The notes under the pieces were generated by a model. The model did not search any database. It was not told where the DNA came from and was given only the letters and a program-made list of their open reading frames with translations. Positions 34,610-44,195 of a DNA stretch of 64,000 nt are shown here, one piece after another (position 1 is the first letter of the stretch; each line of letters opens with the position of its first letter). A program made the translations under genes and the position numbers. The stretch comes from Solimonas sp964507195 (GTDB lineage Bacteria > Pseudomonadota > Gammaproteobacteria > Nevskiales > Nevskiaceae), in contig CAZDPA010000001.1 in NCBI GenBank assembly GCA_964507195.1, forward strand, positions 1-64,000. Direction: 5' to 3'.

Positions 34610-35953
34610 TTGAAGCCCGATATTGAAGCGAATGAAATTCACCCGCGGGCTTGGCGTAGCACATGGCTACTGATGTTCGCAATGATCCTGTGCACCTTGG
34701 ATCGAACATTGCCGAGCGTTCTGGCTGATCCCATTCGAGTCAGTCTGGGAATGTCTGATACGCAGCTGTCGCTGATTGTCGGGTTGGCGTTCGCGTCATG
34801 CTATGCAATCTTTGCGCTGCCGATGGGGTGGATGGCGGATCGTGGTCACCGGCCTCGGGTGATTGCAGCGGGTATCGTAGTGTGGAGCTTGGCGACGGCC
34901 GGCTGCGGCTACGCCACTGGCTTCAACAGCATGTTCTCTCTCCGGATGGGTGTTGGTATAGGCGAGGCCGCGCTCGTACCCGCCGCTATCTCATTGCTTG
35001 CCGACCTGATACCCAGGGCAACGTTGCCTCGAGCTATGGGTTTGTTCAACTCGGGCGGACTGTTCGGCATTGGTATGGCATATGCGGCGGGTCCCGCCTT
35101 GTCGCAGGCCCTGGAAGGATTTGTCGATGAAGCCACGATATGGTTCCCCGCAGACGGGTGGCGACTGACTTTCATCGTCGTCGGCGCCGTCGGATTGCTT
35201 TTTGCGGCACTGATCTTGAGGCTTCCCGAACCGAGAAAGGACCTAGGGGTCGTCGCCACTTCTCAGCCCAAGGCTCGTGAACCGCTCATGCCATACCTGA
35301 AGCGGTCATCGTCTTTCACGATTCCCTTGCTCGTCAGCCTCGTGCTTTTGAATCTGTATGCGGTCGGCTATTTGACGTGGCAGACCCCGTATTTCACCAG
35401 GACACACGGATGGGAGTTGGCGGAGGTTGGGAAGTGGCTCGGCATATCTGTGCTGGGCGCCGGCATTACGGGGTCGCTTCTTGGAGGGTGGATCACATCG
35501 GTAATCACACGGAAGACAGGTCGTGATTCTGCAATGCTCGTGTCTGGTATTGCGGTGGCGTTGCTCGCACCTCTGGCGGTACTGACCCCGCTCTCGCCCA
35601 ATGGGGAGATCGCTATGTCTCTACTCGCCATGCAGCTCACTTTGGCTTTTTCGGCAAGCGCAACCTTGCCCACGGTATTGGTCAATACATCACCTCCGCA
35701 CCTGAGAGCGCGCTTCTTCGCGACGAATCTCTTCTTCGGAAATCTCTTCGGAGCCGGTGTTGGGCCAACGATATTCGCGCTGATCACGGACTACGTGCTA
35801 CGCGACGAAAGTAAGCTCTACCTGTCCCTGTCGATCGGTGCGGCGGTCATATTTGTTCCCGTGCTAATCCTGCTTTGGCGCACCGCTCATCAGTATCAGT
35901 CGGCCCTGATTCGGGCGGAACCGGCATCAGCCGCGCTTGGCGCACAAATCTGA
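34610..35953 (+). CDS. MFS transporter, spinster-like
   Basis: A 447-residue, 12-span major facilitator. The loop 2-3 signature is GWMADRGHRPRVIAAG, and the RMGVGIGEAALVPAAISLLADL block is typical of spinster-type members found in catabolic loci. The only in-frame start near a ribosome-site-like GGTG is TTG at 34610. It follows the TonB receptor and probably shares its promoter; a proton-driven importer of the same compound, or an exporter of a product, is likely. Confidence 0.88.
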   Translation: MKPDIEANEIHPRAWRSTWLLMFAMILCTLDRTLPSVLADPIRVSLGMSDTQLSLIVGLAFASCYAIFALPMGWMADRGHRPRVIAAGIVVWSLATAGCGYATGFNSMFSLRMGVGIGEAALVPAAISLLADLIPRATLPRAMGLFNSGGLFGIGMAYAAGPALSQALEGFVDEATIWFPADGWRLTFIVVGAVGLLFAALILRLPEPRKDLGVVATSQPKAREPLMPYLKRSSSFTIPLLVSLVLLNLYAVGYLTWQTPYFTRTHGWELAEVGKWLGISVLGAGITGSLLGGWITSVITRKTGRDSAMLVSGIAVALLAPLAVLTPLSPNGEIAMSLLAMQLTLAFSASATLPTVLVNTSPPHLRARFFATNLFFGNLFGAGVGPTIFALITDYVLRDESKLYLSLSIGAAVIFVPVLILLWRTAHQYQSALIRAEPASAALGAQI

Positions 35954-36010
35954 AATGCCCCAATCTGGAAGACCATCGGCAGCAGCTAAGCGTTAGCTCG
36001 AGTGCCGTTT

Positions 36011-36040
36011 CGGACAAGAAATATGTATTGTTTGTATTGT
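36011..36040 (+). promoter_or_regulatory. Degenerate island operator F (36014-36035) before the TetR gene
   Basis: ACAAGAA-N8-TGTTTGT has three mismatches to the 14-base consensus but shows the same geometry as the other sites: CGGACA (36011-36016), 18 bases, TATTGT (36035-36040). It lies about 63 bases before the regulator start and suggests autoregulation with weaker affinity. Confidence 0.5.
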
Positions 36041-36098
36041 ATGATGAGGAAATATCTGGGCGTCATGTGATCAATAACTCGGTAAAGGGGTAGGTGAG

Positions 36099-36800
36099 AT
36101 GGCTCGGTCCGCTGTGAGCGCAAAGAGCAAGAGTGTCCGCGGGGCGGCGACAAAAAAAGTGCCCGTGCGTCGCACGAATGCAGAGCGAAGCGAGTCAACT
36201 CGGGAGCGAGTGATCGCAGCAGCTGTCCATGTGCTCTATACCCGCGGCTATTCCGGTGCCACGACCTTGGCAATCCAGGAAGCTGCAGGGATAAGCCTTG
36301 GGGCAATGCAGCACCAGTTCCCCACAAAAGCGAAGTTAATGGCGGCCGTTGCGGAAAGGTTCGGAGAGCATCGTTATCGGTGCTATGAAGAAGCCGCGCA
36401 GACTGCCACCGATCCGCTTGATTGCGTCAAGCGAATGCTTGATGTGGCTGGCGCGATCATTCGAGATCCCGAGTTCGTCTCAGGATTGGAGATTCTCCTG
36501 GCTAAGAGAAACGATCCTGAGTTGGAGCAAGAGCTCCAGCCGCTCATGAAGCGCTACGAAGATCAGATGAATCGCATCCTGGACAAGATCGTCAAGGAGG
36601 CCGGTATCGATGATGCTGTTTGGAATAGCAGGACCCGAGTGCTCAGCAATGCTGTGACGCGTGGGCTGGCAGTCGAGCTTCTCAACGGCGGAGACCGGGC
36701 GACGGTCATCGGCGCTTACGCGCTTTGGCGAGAAATGATCCTGGAACTGTTTACCCGCGAGATGAACACTTCCCGCCGTGGGGCGCGCTCGAAGGGGTAA
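36099..36800 (+). CDS. TetR family regulator, candidate repressor of the catabolic island
   Basis: A 233-residue regulator behind a strong AAAGGGGTAGGTGAG ribosome site. A basic, Lys/Arg/Ser-rich tail of about 28 residues precedes the helix-turn-helix (about residues 34-78: RERVIAAAVHVLYTRGYSG, TLAIQEAAGISLGAMQHQFP). The C-terminal domain is all-helical with no recognised ligand motif. It is the only transcription factor in the 31-60 kb island, and its own upstream region carries a degenerate copy of the shared 22-bp operator, so it is the best candidate to bind all six sites. Confidence 0.88.
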   Translation: MARSAVSAKSKSVRGAATKKVPVRRTNAERSESTRERVIAAAVHVLYTRGYSGATTLAIQEAAGISLGAMQHQFPTKAKLMAAVAERFGEHRYRCYEEAAQTATDPLDCVKRMLDVAGAIIRDPEFVSGLEILLAKRNDPELEQELQPLMKRYEDQMNRILDKIVKEAGIDDAVWNSRTRVLSNAVTRGLAVELLNGGDRATVIGAYALWREMILELFTREMNTSRRGARSKG

Positions 36801-36929
36801 GTGTCCGGGTTCGTCCCGGAGAGCGCAGGTTCAAATCTGACCAACCTCAAGTTCCACAACCTGGAATGCAGCGCGTTCTGGGCCACTGCAGCTTCCCAAT
36901 TGAATGTTCAGATCGAACGTAAGCCGCGT

Positions 36930-37688
36930 TCACTCTCGTACATAGCGCAGATCCGCAAGTGCCGAGTCTTGGCGCAGGCCGCGCATACTGCCATCGGCAG
37001 TTAGCCAAATGATGAACTCTTCATTCTCTGCGCCTTCCGTTCGAACCTGCTTTGCTTCACAGGCTTGGCCCTCATAGGTAAGAGCTGTCGCGCCATCTCC
37101 TGCCGGCGCCATCTTCACGGTTACTTGGCCGCCTTTGGTGGCATCGAAGAAAATACCCTCACGCAAGACCGGCGGCCCCCAGAAGGTCATAGGTACAGCG
37201 GCCTCGGGAAGGGAATGACTTTCTCCGTTGAATACTGCTTCCAAGGTACCGTCCGGGTTTCTGGAGACGTCGAGCTTCTTATGAGAGGTGCCCAGCGTCC
37301 CAGTCGATCTGAAGTCTGCGGATAGGCTTACGAATCGATCACCACTCCAGCGCTCCTCAATACGCCGGTCGACTGTCGCCTTCAGAAGAAGCCGTTTGAT
37401 CGTGATCTGCGATGTTGTAACAACAGTACGCGACATGCCGTCTTCGAGCACTCGTACAACGAAAGTGCCGACCGGCTCATCTCCGTCGAGGACGCGGAAC
37501 TGCTGATCAGCGGAACTCGACGGAGGCGACGGCGCATCCAATGTTGGTGCGGCGTAAGCGTTGATGCTCGGTAAAATGCAGCAAGCGATACCAAAGCGGG
37601 CATAGCAGAAAGCGAGTCGCGCTCGCCCCAGAGCCGGTAGTTTCGAATGGCGGACTCGAATCGATTCGTTCACTGGCGATCGCTCCAT
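36930..37688 (-). CDS. DUF6134-like exported protein
   Basis: A 252-residue protein with a basic N-terminus, a hydrophobic stretch (about residues 30-45) and a likely cleavage at AYAAP, so probably periplasmic. The mature domain reads as a beta-sandwich with FRVLDGDEPVGTFVVRV, EERWSGDRFVSLSADFRSTG and VPMTFWGPPVL, resembling the DUF6134 family. Function unknown. Several cysteines lie in and after the signal. It is oriented towards the TetR gene (convergent) and its promoter region adjoins the operator at 37829. Confidence 0.65.
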   Translation of the reverse strand: MERSPVNESIRVRHSKLPALGRARLAFCYARFGIACCILPSINAYAAPTLDAPSPPSSSADQQFRVLDGDEPVGTFVVRVLEDGMSRTVVTTSQITIKRLLLKATVDRRIEERWSGDRFVSLSADFRSTGTLGTSHKKLDVSRNPDGTLEAVFNGESHSLPEAAVPMTFWGPPVLREGIFFDATKGGQVTVKMAPAGDGATALTYEGQACEAKQVRTEGAENEEFIIWLTADGSMRGLRQDSALADLRYVRE

Positions 37689-38086
37689 TAATTACCAAAT
37701 GTGCCCCTGGACAAGTGCTGGTTTGCGACTGCCAGGGTTTACACCTTCGCCGAATTGAATCTTGATCTGGAACTCGAAGCGAACCGCTCGAAAATCCAGG
37801 CGCAATTCCAGGCCATGCTTCTATGTTGACAAGTAGAATATATTACTTGTATATACTGCGCCACGAGCTGGTTTCCACTGCGCCCGCGCCCGCTGCGGGC
37901 CCAGTTCACACGCCGATAAATCTGCTCTGACGTGCAACAGATTCTAGGCTTTCGACGCGCATCTGCCCGAAGCGCGGGGTAGGCCCTGATGGATGGTTAA
38001 CGTCCTTGGCCCAAGAAGCATTGGTCTTTGTGCAGCCGCATTTGAACGAAGCAGTTCATCCTACAAACTGAGAGTTACATCACCTC
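37689..38086. other. 398-bp intergenic region with operator B and long leader
   Basis: It holds the operator-promoter at 37826-37855 and then about 230 bases of presumed untranslated leader before the aminotransferase. No ORF, stem-loop riboswitch or repeat was recognised in the leader. Confidence 0.5.
37826..37855 (+). promoter_or_regulatory. Promoter with island operator B (37829-37850), perfect copy
   Basis: ACAAGTA-N8-TACTTGT without mismatch fills the 18-base spacer between TTGACA (37826-37831) and TATATA (37850-37855). It points towards the aminotransferase and GST genes. Confidence 0.75.
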
Positions 38087-39007
38087 ATGAGTTTCGCCAA
38101 TCGCGACGGATACATCTGGTACGACGGGGAGCTGGTGCCTTGGCGTGAGGCGACGACTCACGTCCTAACTAGCACCCTGCACTATGGCGCCGGGGTATTT
38201 GAAGGGATCCGCGCATATGCCACGCCAAAGGGTACTGCTGCCTTCCGGCTCGAAGATCATACGAAGCGGTTGTTCAATTCTGCCAAGATCCTGGGTCTGG
38301 ATATTCCGTATAGCCAGCAGCAGATCAATGCTGCTTGCCTCGATGTATTGCGCCGGAACAATCTGACTGAAGCCTACATTCGGCCGATGGCATTCCTCGG
38401 TCCAGAAAGCGTCGGTTTGCGCGCGGCGGATCTAAAGGTGCATGTCATGGTCGCTGCCTGGACCTGGGGCGCGTACTTGGGTGCAGAGAATGCCGAGCGC
38501 GGCATTCGCGTGAAGACCAGTTCCTTCTCGAGACATCACGTCAATGCGGCAATGTGCCGAGCCAAAGCGAACGCCAATTACTTGAACTCGATGCTGGCAC
38601 TTAACGAAGCCTTGAAAGATGGTTACGAAGAGGCCGTCATGCTGGACTCTCAGGGATATATAGCCGAGGGCTCTGCTGAGAACATCTTTCTAGTGCAGGA
38701 CGGCGTTCTGCATACTCCAGACATCACGTCCGCGTTGGATGGCATCACCCGCCGCTCTGTTATGCGGCTGGCGCATGATGCCGGTATCAAGGTAGTCGAG
38801 CGCCGACTGACCCGTGATGAGCTGTACATTTCCGACGAAGCCTTCTTCACCGGGACTGCAGCCGAAGTTGTCCCGATTCGTGAAGCTGACAATCGAGTCA
38901 TAGGAGCCGGAAATCGTGGGCCTGTCACTGCATTGCTGCAGAAGGGGTACTCCGATTTGGTGAAGGGGCATAGCAGTGCATACAGCCACTGGCTAACAGT
39001 GCTTTAA
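38087..39007 (+). CDS. Branched-chain amino acid aminotransferase, IlvE group I type
   Basis: A 306-residue fold-type IV PLP aminotransferase: DGYIWYDGELVPWREATTH, LHYGAGVFEGIRAY, PLP-binding Lys160 in CRAKANANY, and GSAENIFLV and FFTGTAAEVVPI in the C-terminal half, as in E. coli IlvE. It interconverts leucine, isoleucine or valine and their 2-oxo acids with glutamate/2-oxoglutarate. The operator upstream and neighbouring catabolic genes suggest the degradative direction. A second, group II enzyme of the same activity class lies at 56613. Confidence 0.92.
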   Translation: MSFANRDGYIWYDGELVPWREATTHVLTSTLHYGAGVFEGIRAYATPKGTAAFRLEDHTKRLFNSAKILGLDIPYSQQQINAACLDVLRRNNLTEAYIRPMAFLGPESVGLRAADLKVHVMVAAWTWGAYLGAENAERGIRVKTSSFSRHHVNAAMCRAKANANYLNSMLALNEALKDGYEEAVMLDSQGYIAEGSAENIFLVQDGVLHTPDITSALDGITRRSVMRLAHDAGIKVVERRLTRDELYISDEAFFTGTAAEVVPIREADNRVIGAGNRGPVTALLQKGYSDLVKGHSSAYSHWLTVL

Positions 39008-39029
39008 GTCTGTGGCAGAGCAGGCTTCT

Positions 39030-39653
39030 ATGAAACTCTGGCACTGTCAGGATTCACGCTCCATTCGCCCGCTTTGGACTCTGGAGGAACTGGATATTCC
39101 CTATGAGCTGGAGCTGATGCCGTTCCCGCCGCGGTCACTGCACAAGGGATTCTTGGACGTGAACATACTAGGAACGGTGCCGTACTTTACGGATGGCCAG
39201 GTCCGCATGACGGAGTCATCAGGGATCTGCCTCTATCTGGTCGAAAAGTACGGTCGGCGCGATCTGGGCCTAGACCCAAGTCATCCTGAGTATGGCGACT
39301 ATCTGAACTGGCTTTTCCACAGCGACGCGACGCTTACATTCCCGCAGACCATCTACCTTCGTTACACGCGCCTCGAGCCTGAGGAAAGGCGCTTGCCGCA
39401 AGCGGCGCAAGACTATCGAAAGTGGTACTTGGCCCGCCTGCGCCTTCTCAATGCACATATATCGGAGCGAGAGTACCTATGCGCCGATCGGTTCACGATT
39501 GCAGACATCGCCATTGGCTTTGCACTCTATCTCGGCGAACTCCTCAAGATCAGCGGGGACTATCCGACAGCTGTACAGACCTACCTTGCCCGCCTGAAGC
39601 AGCGACCGTCTTTCCAGCGGTGCATAGCTCTTGGCGGTGAGTCAGTGTTCTAA
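39030..39653 (+). CDS. Glutathione S-transferase family protein
   Basis: A 207-residue protein with a thioredoxin-like N-terminal domain (MKLWHCQDSRSIRPLWTLEEL, GTVPYFTDG, ESSGICLYLVEKYG) and an all-helical C-terminal domain (DRFTIADIAIGFAL). The start at 39030 is taken over a GTG at 39012 because it begins at the first beta-strand and has AGCAGG upstream. It conjugates or isomerises with glutathione; the substrate is not evident. It is 22 bases after the aminotransferase. Confidence 0.85.
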   Translation: MKLWHCQDSRSIRPLWTLEELDIPYELELMPFPPRSLHKGFLDVNILGTVPYFTDGQVRMTESSGICLYLVEKYGRRDLGLDPSHPEYGDYLNWLFHSDATLTFPQTIYLRYTRLEPEERRLPQAAQDYRKWYLARLRLLNAHISEREYLCADRFTIADIAIGFALYLGELLKISGDYPTAVQTYLARLKQRPSFQRCIALGGESVF

Positions 39654-39729
39654 GGATGACGATCGTTCGGTTAGCAGGCGGCGGCGAGCCAGTAACGGCG
39701 CGTTTCTAGGGGCAGCGGACGATCAAGTG

Positions 39730-40503
39730 CTAGCCCTTTGTCACCCAAGGTGCCGGGGTGCGATTGCGAAACGCGCTGATACCTGCCGCAGCCTCCTCCG
39801 AGCGGAACAGGCTCATCGACAGTTTTGTCGTCCACCCGAAAGCCTCATCGCGCGGAAGATGTGGTACTCGCACGACGAGCTGCTTGGTGGCTGCCAATGC
39901 TTTCGGCCCACCTAACATCAGCTTGCCAACGATCTCGGAAACCCTATCGTCCAAATTGTTCCGCTCAACGGCGTAGTTCAATAAGCCGACATCCGCGGCA
40001 CGCAGCGCGGAAATGCGCTCGCCGGACAGGAACAGCTCCATCGCATCGCCGTAGCGCATCTTCGGCAGGCAAACCACCGAGATTACCGCCGGCGCAACAC
40101 CGAGTCGTACCTCGGTAAAGGCCAGATTCACGTCGTCTGTCGCCACCGACAAATCGCAGGCCGCGGCCAGTCCGACTCCGCCTCCCATGCAATGCCCAGC
40201 TATACGCGCTACCACAGGCTTCGGCGACTGCTGGATCAGATCAAGAATGTCGACAAGCGCGAACCGAGGATCGCTCGTGCGATTCTCCTTCAGGTCTGCG
40301 CCTGCGCAGAAGGTGTTTCCAACATGCGTCAACACAATTACGCGCACTGCGTCATCAGCGATGGCCATGCTCAGATGACCACCGAGTGAGTCAAGCAACT
40401 CGGCGCTCAGTGCATTCTTGTTGTCTGGGCGATTCAGCGTGATTGTGGCCGCACCTCGTACAGCGCAGTACAAGGTGGCAGCAGTTGATGCATCAATAGT
40501 CAT
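39730..40503 (-). CDS. Enoyl-CoA hydratase/isomerase, methylglutaconyl-CoA hydratase-like
   Basis: A 257-residue crotonase. The oxyanion-hole segment FCAGADLKE and HCMGGGVGLAAACD, catalytic Glu131 in AFTEVRLGVAPAVIS and Glu156 in GDAMELFLSG are present; the FTEVRLGxAPAVIS wording is characteristic of methylglutaconyl-CoA hydratases (LiuC/AtuE group). It would hydrate 3-methylglutaconyl-CoA to HMG-CoA. The start at 40503 has GGAAG eight bases upstream; five codons earlier there is none. It is the last gene of the minus-strand operon, 131 bases after the oxidoreductase. Confidence 0.88.
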   Translation of the reverse strand: MTIDASTAATLYCAVRGAATITLNRPDNKNALSAELLDSLGGHLSMAIADDAVRVIVLTHVGNTFCAGADLKENRTSDPRFALVDILDLIQQSPKPVVARIAGHCMGGGVGLAAACDLSVATDDVNLAFTEVRLGVAPAVISVVCLPKMRYGDAMELFLSGERISALRAADVGLLNYAVERNNLDDRVSEIVGKLMLGGPKALAATKQLVVRVPHLPRDEAFGWTTKLSMSLFRSEEAAAGISAFRNRTPAPWVTKG

Positions 40504-40634
40504 TCGTCTGTCTTCCATTGAAGGTAATTCAGCAGTGGATTTCGAATGTCACTGCCTTTTTATCGATTGGGAGCGGTCTTAACAGATAGCAATGTAGCGA
40601 GGACCCGTCGCCTGGATCGGCAAATTTATGTTTG

Positions 40635-43600
40635 TCAGATCCTGCTACCGGACCGCGCCACGACGACCTGAGGATCATTAAAGAGGCTTTCCAGCTCCGA
40701 GAGCTTGGTCTTGAGCTTGGATCGGTACGCTTGAGTGGCAGCGGCCTTCACGTGTCCGTAGCCCCGGATATCCATTGGCAAGGAAGCGATTTCTATCGCC
40801 AGTGGCAGGGAGCGTTCGGACAATGTGTCGCTGAGTTGAACCAATAGAGATTCAAACTCACCAACTAGAGAACGCTCTTCCCGGCGCTCGGCCGAGAATC
40901 CGAAAACGTCAAAGGCGGATCCACGCAGAATCTTCAACCGCGCAAGGATTGAAAAAACCCGCATCATCCAGGAGCCGAAGCGGCGCTTTCGAAGATGTCC
41001 AGTTAGCTTGTCCCGCTTAGAAAATATCGGTGGCGCCATATGAAATGAAAGCTGAACGTCACCTTCGAACTGGGCGGCGATTTCCCGTGCGAATGATCCG
41101 TCCGTGTAAAGGCGCGCCACTTCGTACTCGTCCTTGTACGCCATCAGCTTGAAAAGGCTTCTCACGGCCGATTCAGTCAATGATGTCGCATCAGAGATGC
41201 GCGACTCCGCCGTGCGAACTGACGCGATGGCGGCCCGATAGCGCTCTGCATACTGCTGATTCTGGTATTCAGCCAAAAACCCGGCACGTCGTTCCACGAG
41301 TGAATCGACACTGTCCTGAGGAGGTTCGACGAGGTTTGCAGCCAGGTAGACCGATTGCGGGTCCACCACGAGGCGACGGCCCCATTCAAAGGCTGCCTTG
41401 TTCTGAGCGACGGCCGCACCGTTGAGATCGATGGCTGCCATGAATGCCGGCAGATCCATCGGGAGCCAGCCTTTCTGAAAAGCAGCTCCTATCATCATCA
41501 GATTCGAGCCGATCGCATCTCCGAGCAGGCGCTCCGCGAGTCGAGTGAACGGCAGCGCCAATATGCGACCCTCACCGGCCCGCTGTGTCAGCCGACGCGT
41601 GAGCAGGCTTGAATCGGGGATGGCGTCTCGGTTTCGAATGAACTCACCGGTGATGGATACGTCAGCGTTTGCGACAACCCCTGTACGGCCGGGCTCGATC
41701 GCGGCAATGACATCACGCCCATTTCCGACGATCTGGTCGCAGACCAGAACAAGATCGGCCTGTCCTACGGGGATACGCAGAGCATTGATAGCCACTTTCG
41801 CGATATGGATGTGGCTTGTTACAGCCCCCCCCTTTTGAGCCAGGCCGGTCTGGTCAAGAACGCCTGTCTTGAGCCCCCGCATATGGCCTGACATCGTAAG
41901 AAGGGCCCCGATGGTCACGACGCCGGTGCCGCCAACGCCGGCGACGAGGACGCGCTGGTGATCAGGTTGGACCGCAGCGGGTGGCTTTGGAACCGTTCCC
42001 AAGAGTCTGGGGTCACCTGCGCCCTTCGCTTTGCGAGGCTTTCCCCCTTCAACTGTGACGAAGCTGGGGCAGAAACCGTTGAGGCAGCTGTAGTCCTTGT
42101 TGCAGCTGGACTGGTTGATCTTGCGCTTCGCACCAAACTCGGTCTGTATCGGTTCGACGGACAGGCAGTTCGATTTGGTCGAGCAGTCTCCGCAACCCTC
42201 GCAAACCAGTTCGTTGATGAATACCCTTCTTGCCGGATCAGGGAGCTTGTCTCGTTTGCGCAAGCGACGCCTTTCTGCTGCACACACCTGGTCGTAGACG
42301 ATGACCGTCACGCCAGGTACGGCGCGCAGTTCAATCTGTAGCGCCTCTAGGTCATCGCGGTGTTCAACGCGATCCGCTTTAGCGCGAACTGGATCCCCAG
42401 GGCCGTATCGGGTGGGATCATCGGCGCACACAACAATGGTGCCGACCCCTTCGGCGCGCAGCTGCTCCACGACTCGGAGTACGGAGAGTTCTCCGTCGAC
42501 GGATTGTCCACCGGTCATTGCAACCGCGTCGTTGTACAAAATCTTGTACGTCACATTGAGCTTGGCAGCGAGTGCTTGCCGAACAGCGAGAAGGCCTGAG
42601 TGGAAGTAGGTGCCGTCCCCAAGATTCACAAAGCGGTGAGCCTCGTCTGTGAACGGAGAGAGCCCCATCCAGTGAATGCCTTCACCGCCCATTTGCGTAA
42701 ACACCTCGGTGCGCGGACGCACGTACGCGGCGAGCCCGTGGCAACCAATGCCTGCCGTCGCCACACTTCCTTCCGGAACCGCAGTTGATCGGTTGTGCGG
42801 GCACCCAGAGCAGAAATAGGCGGTGCGAGACGCAGGCGCCAATGCGTATTCCTGCTGTTCCACCAGCATCTGGTTCGCGCGAGCCAATGCGCCGTCCAGG
42901 AAGGGGTCAGCCGTCACCGAAGCAAGAATGCGGCCTAGCTGGACAGCTATCAGCTCAGGTGTAAGGTCGGCGGTTGAGCGAAACAGAATGCTCCCATCGT
43001 CGGACGCCTTGCCCCAAACCCGAGGCGCGCCCTTGCGGCCGTACAGGATGTTTTTAATCTGTGATTCGACGAGTGGGGTTTTTTCTTCGACGACGATGAC
43101 GCTATCGAGGCCCATCGCGAACTCGATGAGGCCATCAGGCTCCAGTGGCCAGATCACAGCAGGCTTGTAGAGCGCAATGCCTAGGTTGGTGAGCTGCTCT
43201 TCGTGTCCGATACCCAAAAGGTGGAGAGCCTCACGGAGATCCAACCAGGATTTTCCGGAGGCGACGATGCCGATTCGGCTGCTCGTTGTCTTCCCTGACG
43301 ACAGGTCGAGTCGATTAGCCCGGATATATGCCTGAATCGCGGGGAAGCGGTACAGCTGCTGGCGCACTTCTTGATCCAGTGGTGACTCTGGCCAGCGGAT
43401 ATTCAGACCCATCGCTGGCGTCGTTACTTCGGGGAGTACGATTTTTACGCCGCATTCCTCAGCCGTCACCGAGCGAGTCGCATCAGCGACTTCGTTGATC
43501 ATCTTCAACGCTGCCCACGACCCGGAGAGGCGCGACATGGCGAACGCATGCAAGCCGTAGCGGATGATCTCGCTGGCGTCAGCCGGATAGAAGATGGGGA

Positions 43601-44183
43601 TCTGCAGGCCGACAAGTGCTTCATCAGTGAAGCAGACGACGCTGGATGACTTCGCGACGTGATCGTCTCCGACGGCGAGGACGACACCACCATGAGGTGA
43701 TGCGCCTTGCACGTTGCCGTGACGAATTGCATCGGACGCCCGGTCCAAGCCGGGTCCCTTGCCGTACCAAAGCGAAAAGATCCCGTCGACCCGAGCGCCC
43801 GGTGATCGTGCGATTTGCTGAGTGCCTGCGACGGCTGTAGCGCCGAGCTCTTCGTTGACCGCCGGCTTTACTACGATGCCCAGATCGTCAGCGTACGACT
43901 TGGCACTGGCGAATGTTGAGTCGAGCGCACCCAGCGGTGACCCCCGGTAGCCACTGACGAAGCCACCGGTCTTGAGGCCAGCCGCTTTATCGCGCTCAGC
44001 CTGGATGAGCATGAGCCGCACCAACGCCTGTACGCCCGAGATCAGTATCTGGCCCTGGCGTTTGGAGTATCGATCGGTAAGCGTGACGGCTGACCTGGCT
44101 GGACCGCCCACGTCGCTGCTTCCGGAAACGGGATTAGCGAGTGATACCCCGCCTGCGCCGTCGATGCCTTGCTGCGTCTCCAT
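40635..44183 (-). CDS. Indolepyruvate-type ferredoxin oxidoreductase, fused three-domain form
   Basis: An 1182-residue 2-oxo acid:ferredoxin oxidoreductase with all parts in one chain: an N-terminal pyrimidine-binding domain, the TPP-binding domain (NLGDGTYFHSG near residue 520), a ferredoxin-like cluster (CEGCGDC...C near 660 and a further C-rich SSCNKDYSC), a gamma domain (GVGGTGVVTIGALL near 750) and a C-terminal DUF6537-like tail. It converts aryl- or branched-chain 2-oxo acids plus CoA to acyl-CoA, CO2 and reduced ferredoxin. In this context it would turn 4-methyl-2-oxopentanoate and relatives into isovaleryl-CoA-type products, replacing a branched-chain dehydrogenase complex. Substrate is inferred. 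Confidence 0.92.
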   Translation of the reverse strand: METQQGIDGAGGVSLANPVSGSSDVGGPARSAVTLTDRYSKRQGQILISGVQALVRLMLIQAERDKAAGLKTGGFVSGYRGSPLGALDSTFASAKSYADDLGIVVKPAVNEELGATAVAGTQQIARSPGARVDGIFSLWYGKGPGLDRASDAIRHGNVQGASPHGGVVLAVGDDHVAKSSSVVCFTDEALVGLQIPIFYPADASEIIRYGLHAFAMSRLSGSWAALKMINEVADATRSVTAEECGVKIVLPEVTTPAMGLNIRWPESPLDQEVRQQLYRFPAIQAYIRANRLDLSSGKTTSSRIGIVASGKSWLDLREALHLLGIGHEEQLTNLGIALYKPAVIWPLEPDGLIEFAMGLDSVIVVEEKTPLVESQIKNILYGRKGAPRVWGKASDDGSILFRSTADLTPELIAVQLGRILASVTADPFLDGALARANQMLVEQQEYALAPASRTAYFCSGCPHNRSTAVPEGSVATAGIGCHGLAAYVRPRTEVFTQMGGEGIHWMGLSPFTDEAHRFVNLGDGTYFHSGLLAVRQALAAKLNVTYKILYNDAVAMTGGQSVDGELSVLRVVEQLRAEGVGTIVVCADDPTRYGPGDPVRAKADRVEHRDDLEALQIELRAVPGVTVIVYDQVCAAERRRLRKRDKLPDPARRVFINELVCEGCGDCSTKSNCLSVEPIQTEFGAKRKINQSSCNKDYSCLNGFCPSFVTVEGGKPRKAKGAGDPRLLGTVPKPPAAVQPDHQRVLVAGVGGTGVVTIGALLTMSGHMRGLKTGVLDQTGLAQKGGAVTSHIHIAKVAINALRIPVGQADLVLVCDQIVGNGRDVIAAIEPGRTGVVANADVSITGEFIRNRDAIPDSSLLTRRLTQRAGEGRILALPFTRLAERLLGDAIGSNLMMIGAAFQKGWLPMDLPAFMAAIDLNGAAVAQNKAAFEWGRRLVVDPQSVYLAANLVEPPQDSVDSLVERRAGFLAEYQNQQYAERYRAAIASVRTAESRISDATSLTESAVRSLFKLMAYKDEYEVARLYTDGSFAREIAAQFEGDVQLSFHMAPPIFSKRDKLTGHLRKRRFGSWMMRVFSILARLKILRGSAFDVFGFSAERREERSLVGEFESLLVQLSDTLSERSLPLAIEIASLPMDIRGYGHVKAAATQAYRSKLKTKLSELESLFNDPQVVVARSGSRI

Positions 44184-44195
44184 GATCGGTCGCGT

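Noticed and set aside
36803..36820. TCCGGG-TTCG-type hairpin as terminator for the TetR gene
   Set aside because: A stable stem, but no U-tract follows and it lies in sequence that is also open on both strands; kept out of the feature list.
36801..36850. GGTTCAAATC stretch resembling a tRNA T-arm after the TetR gene
   Set aside because: No acceptor or anticodon stem can be folded around it, the T-stem does not pair and there is no CCA, so it is neither a tRNA nor a convincing attachment-site fragment.
40504..40634. GCAGTG/CACTGC hairpin with CTTTTT between hydratase and oxidoreductase genes
   Set aside because: The T-run follows only on the plus strand, where there is no gene to terminate; both neighbours are on the minus strand.
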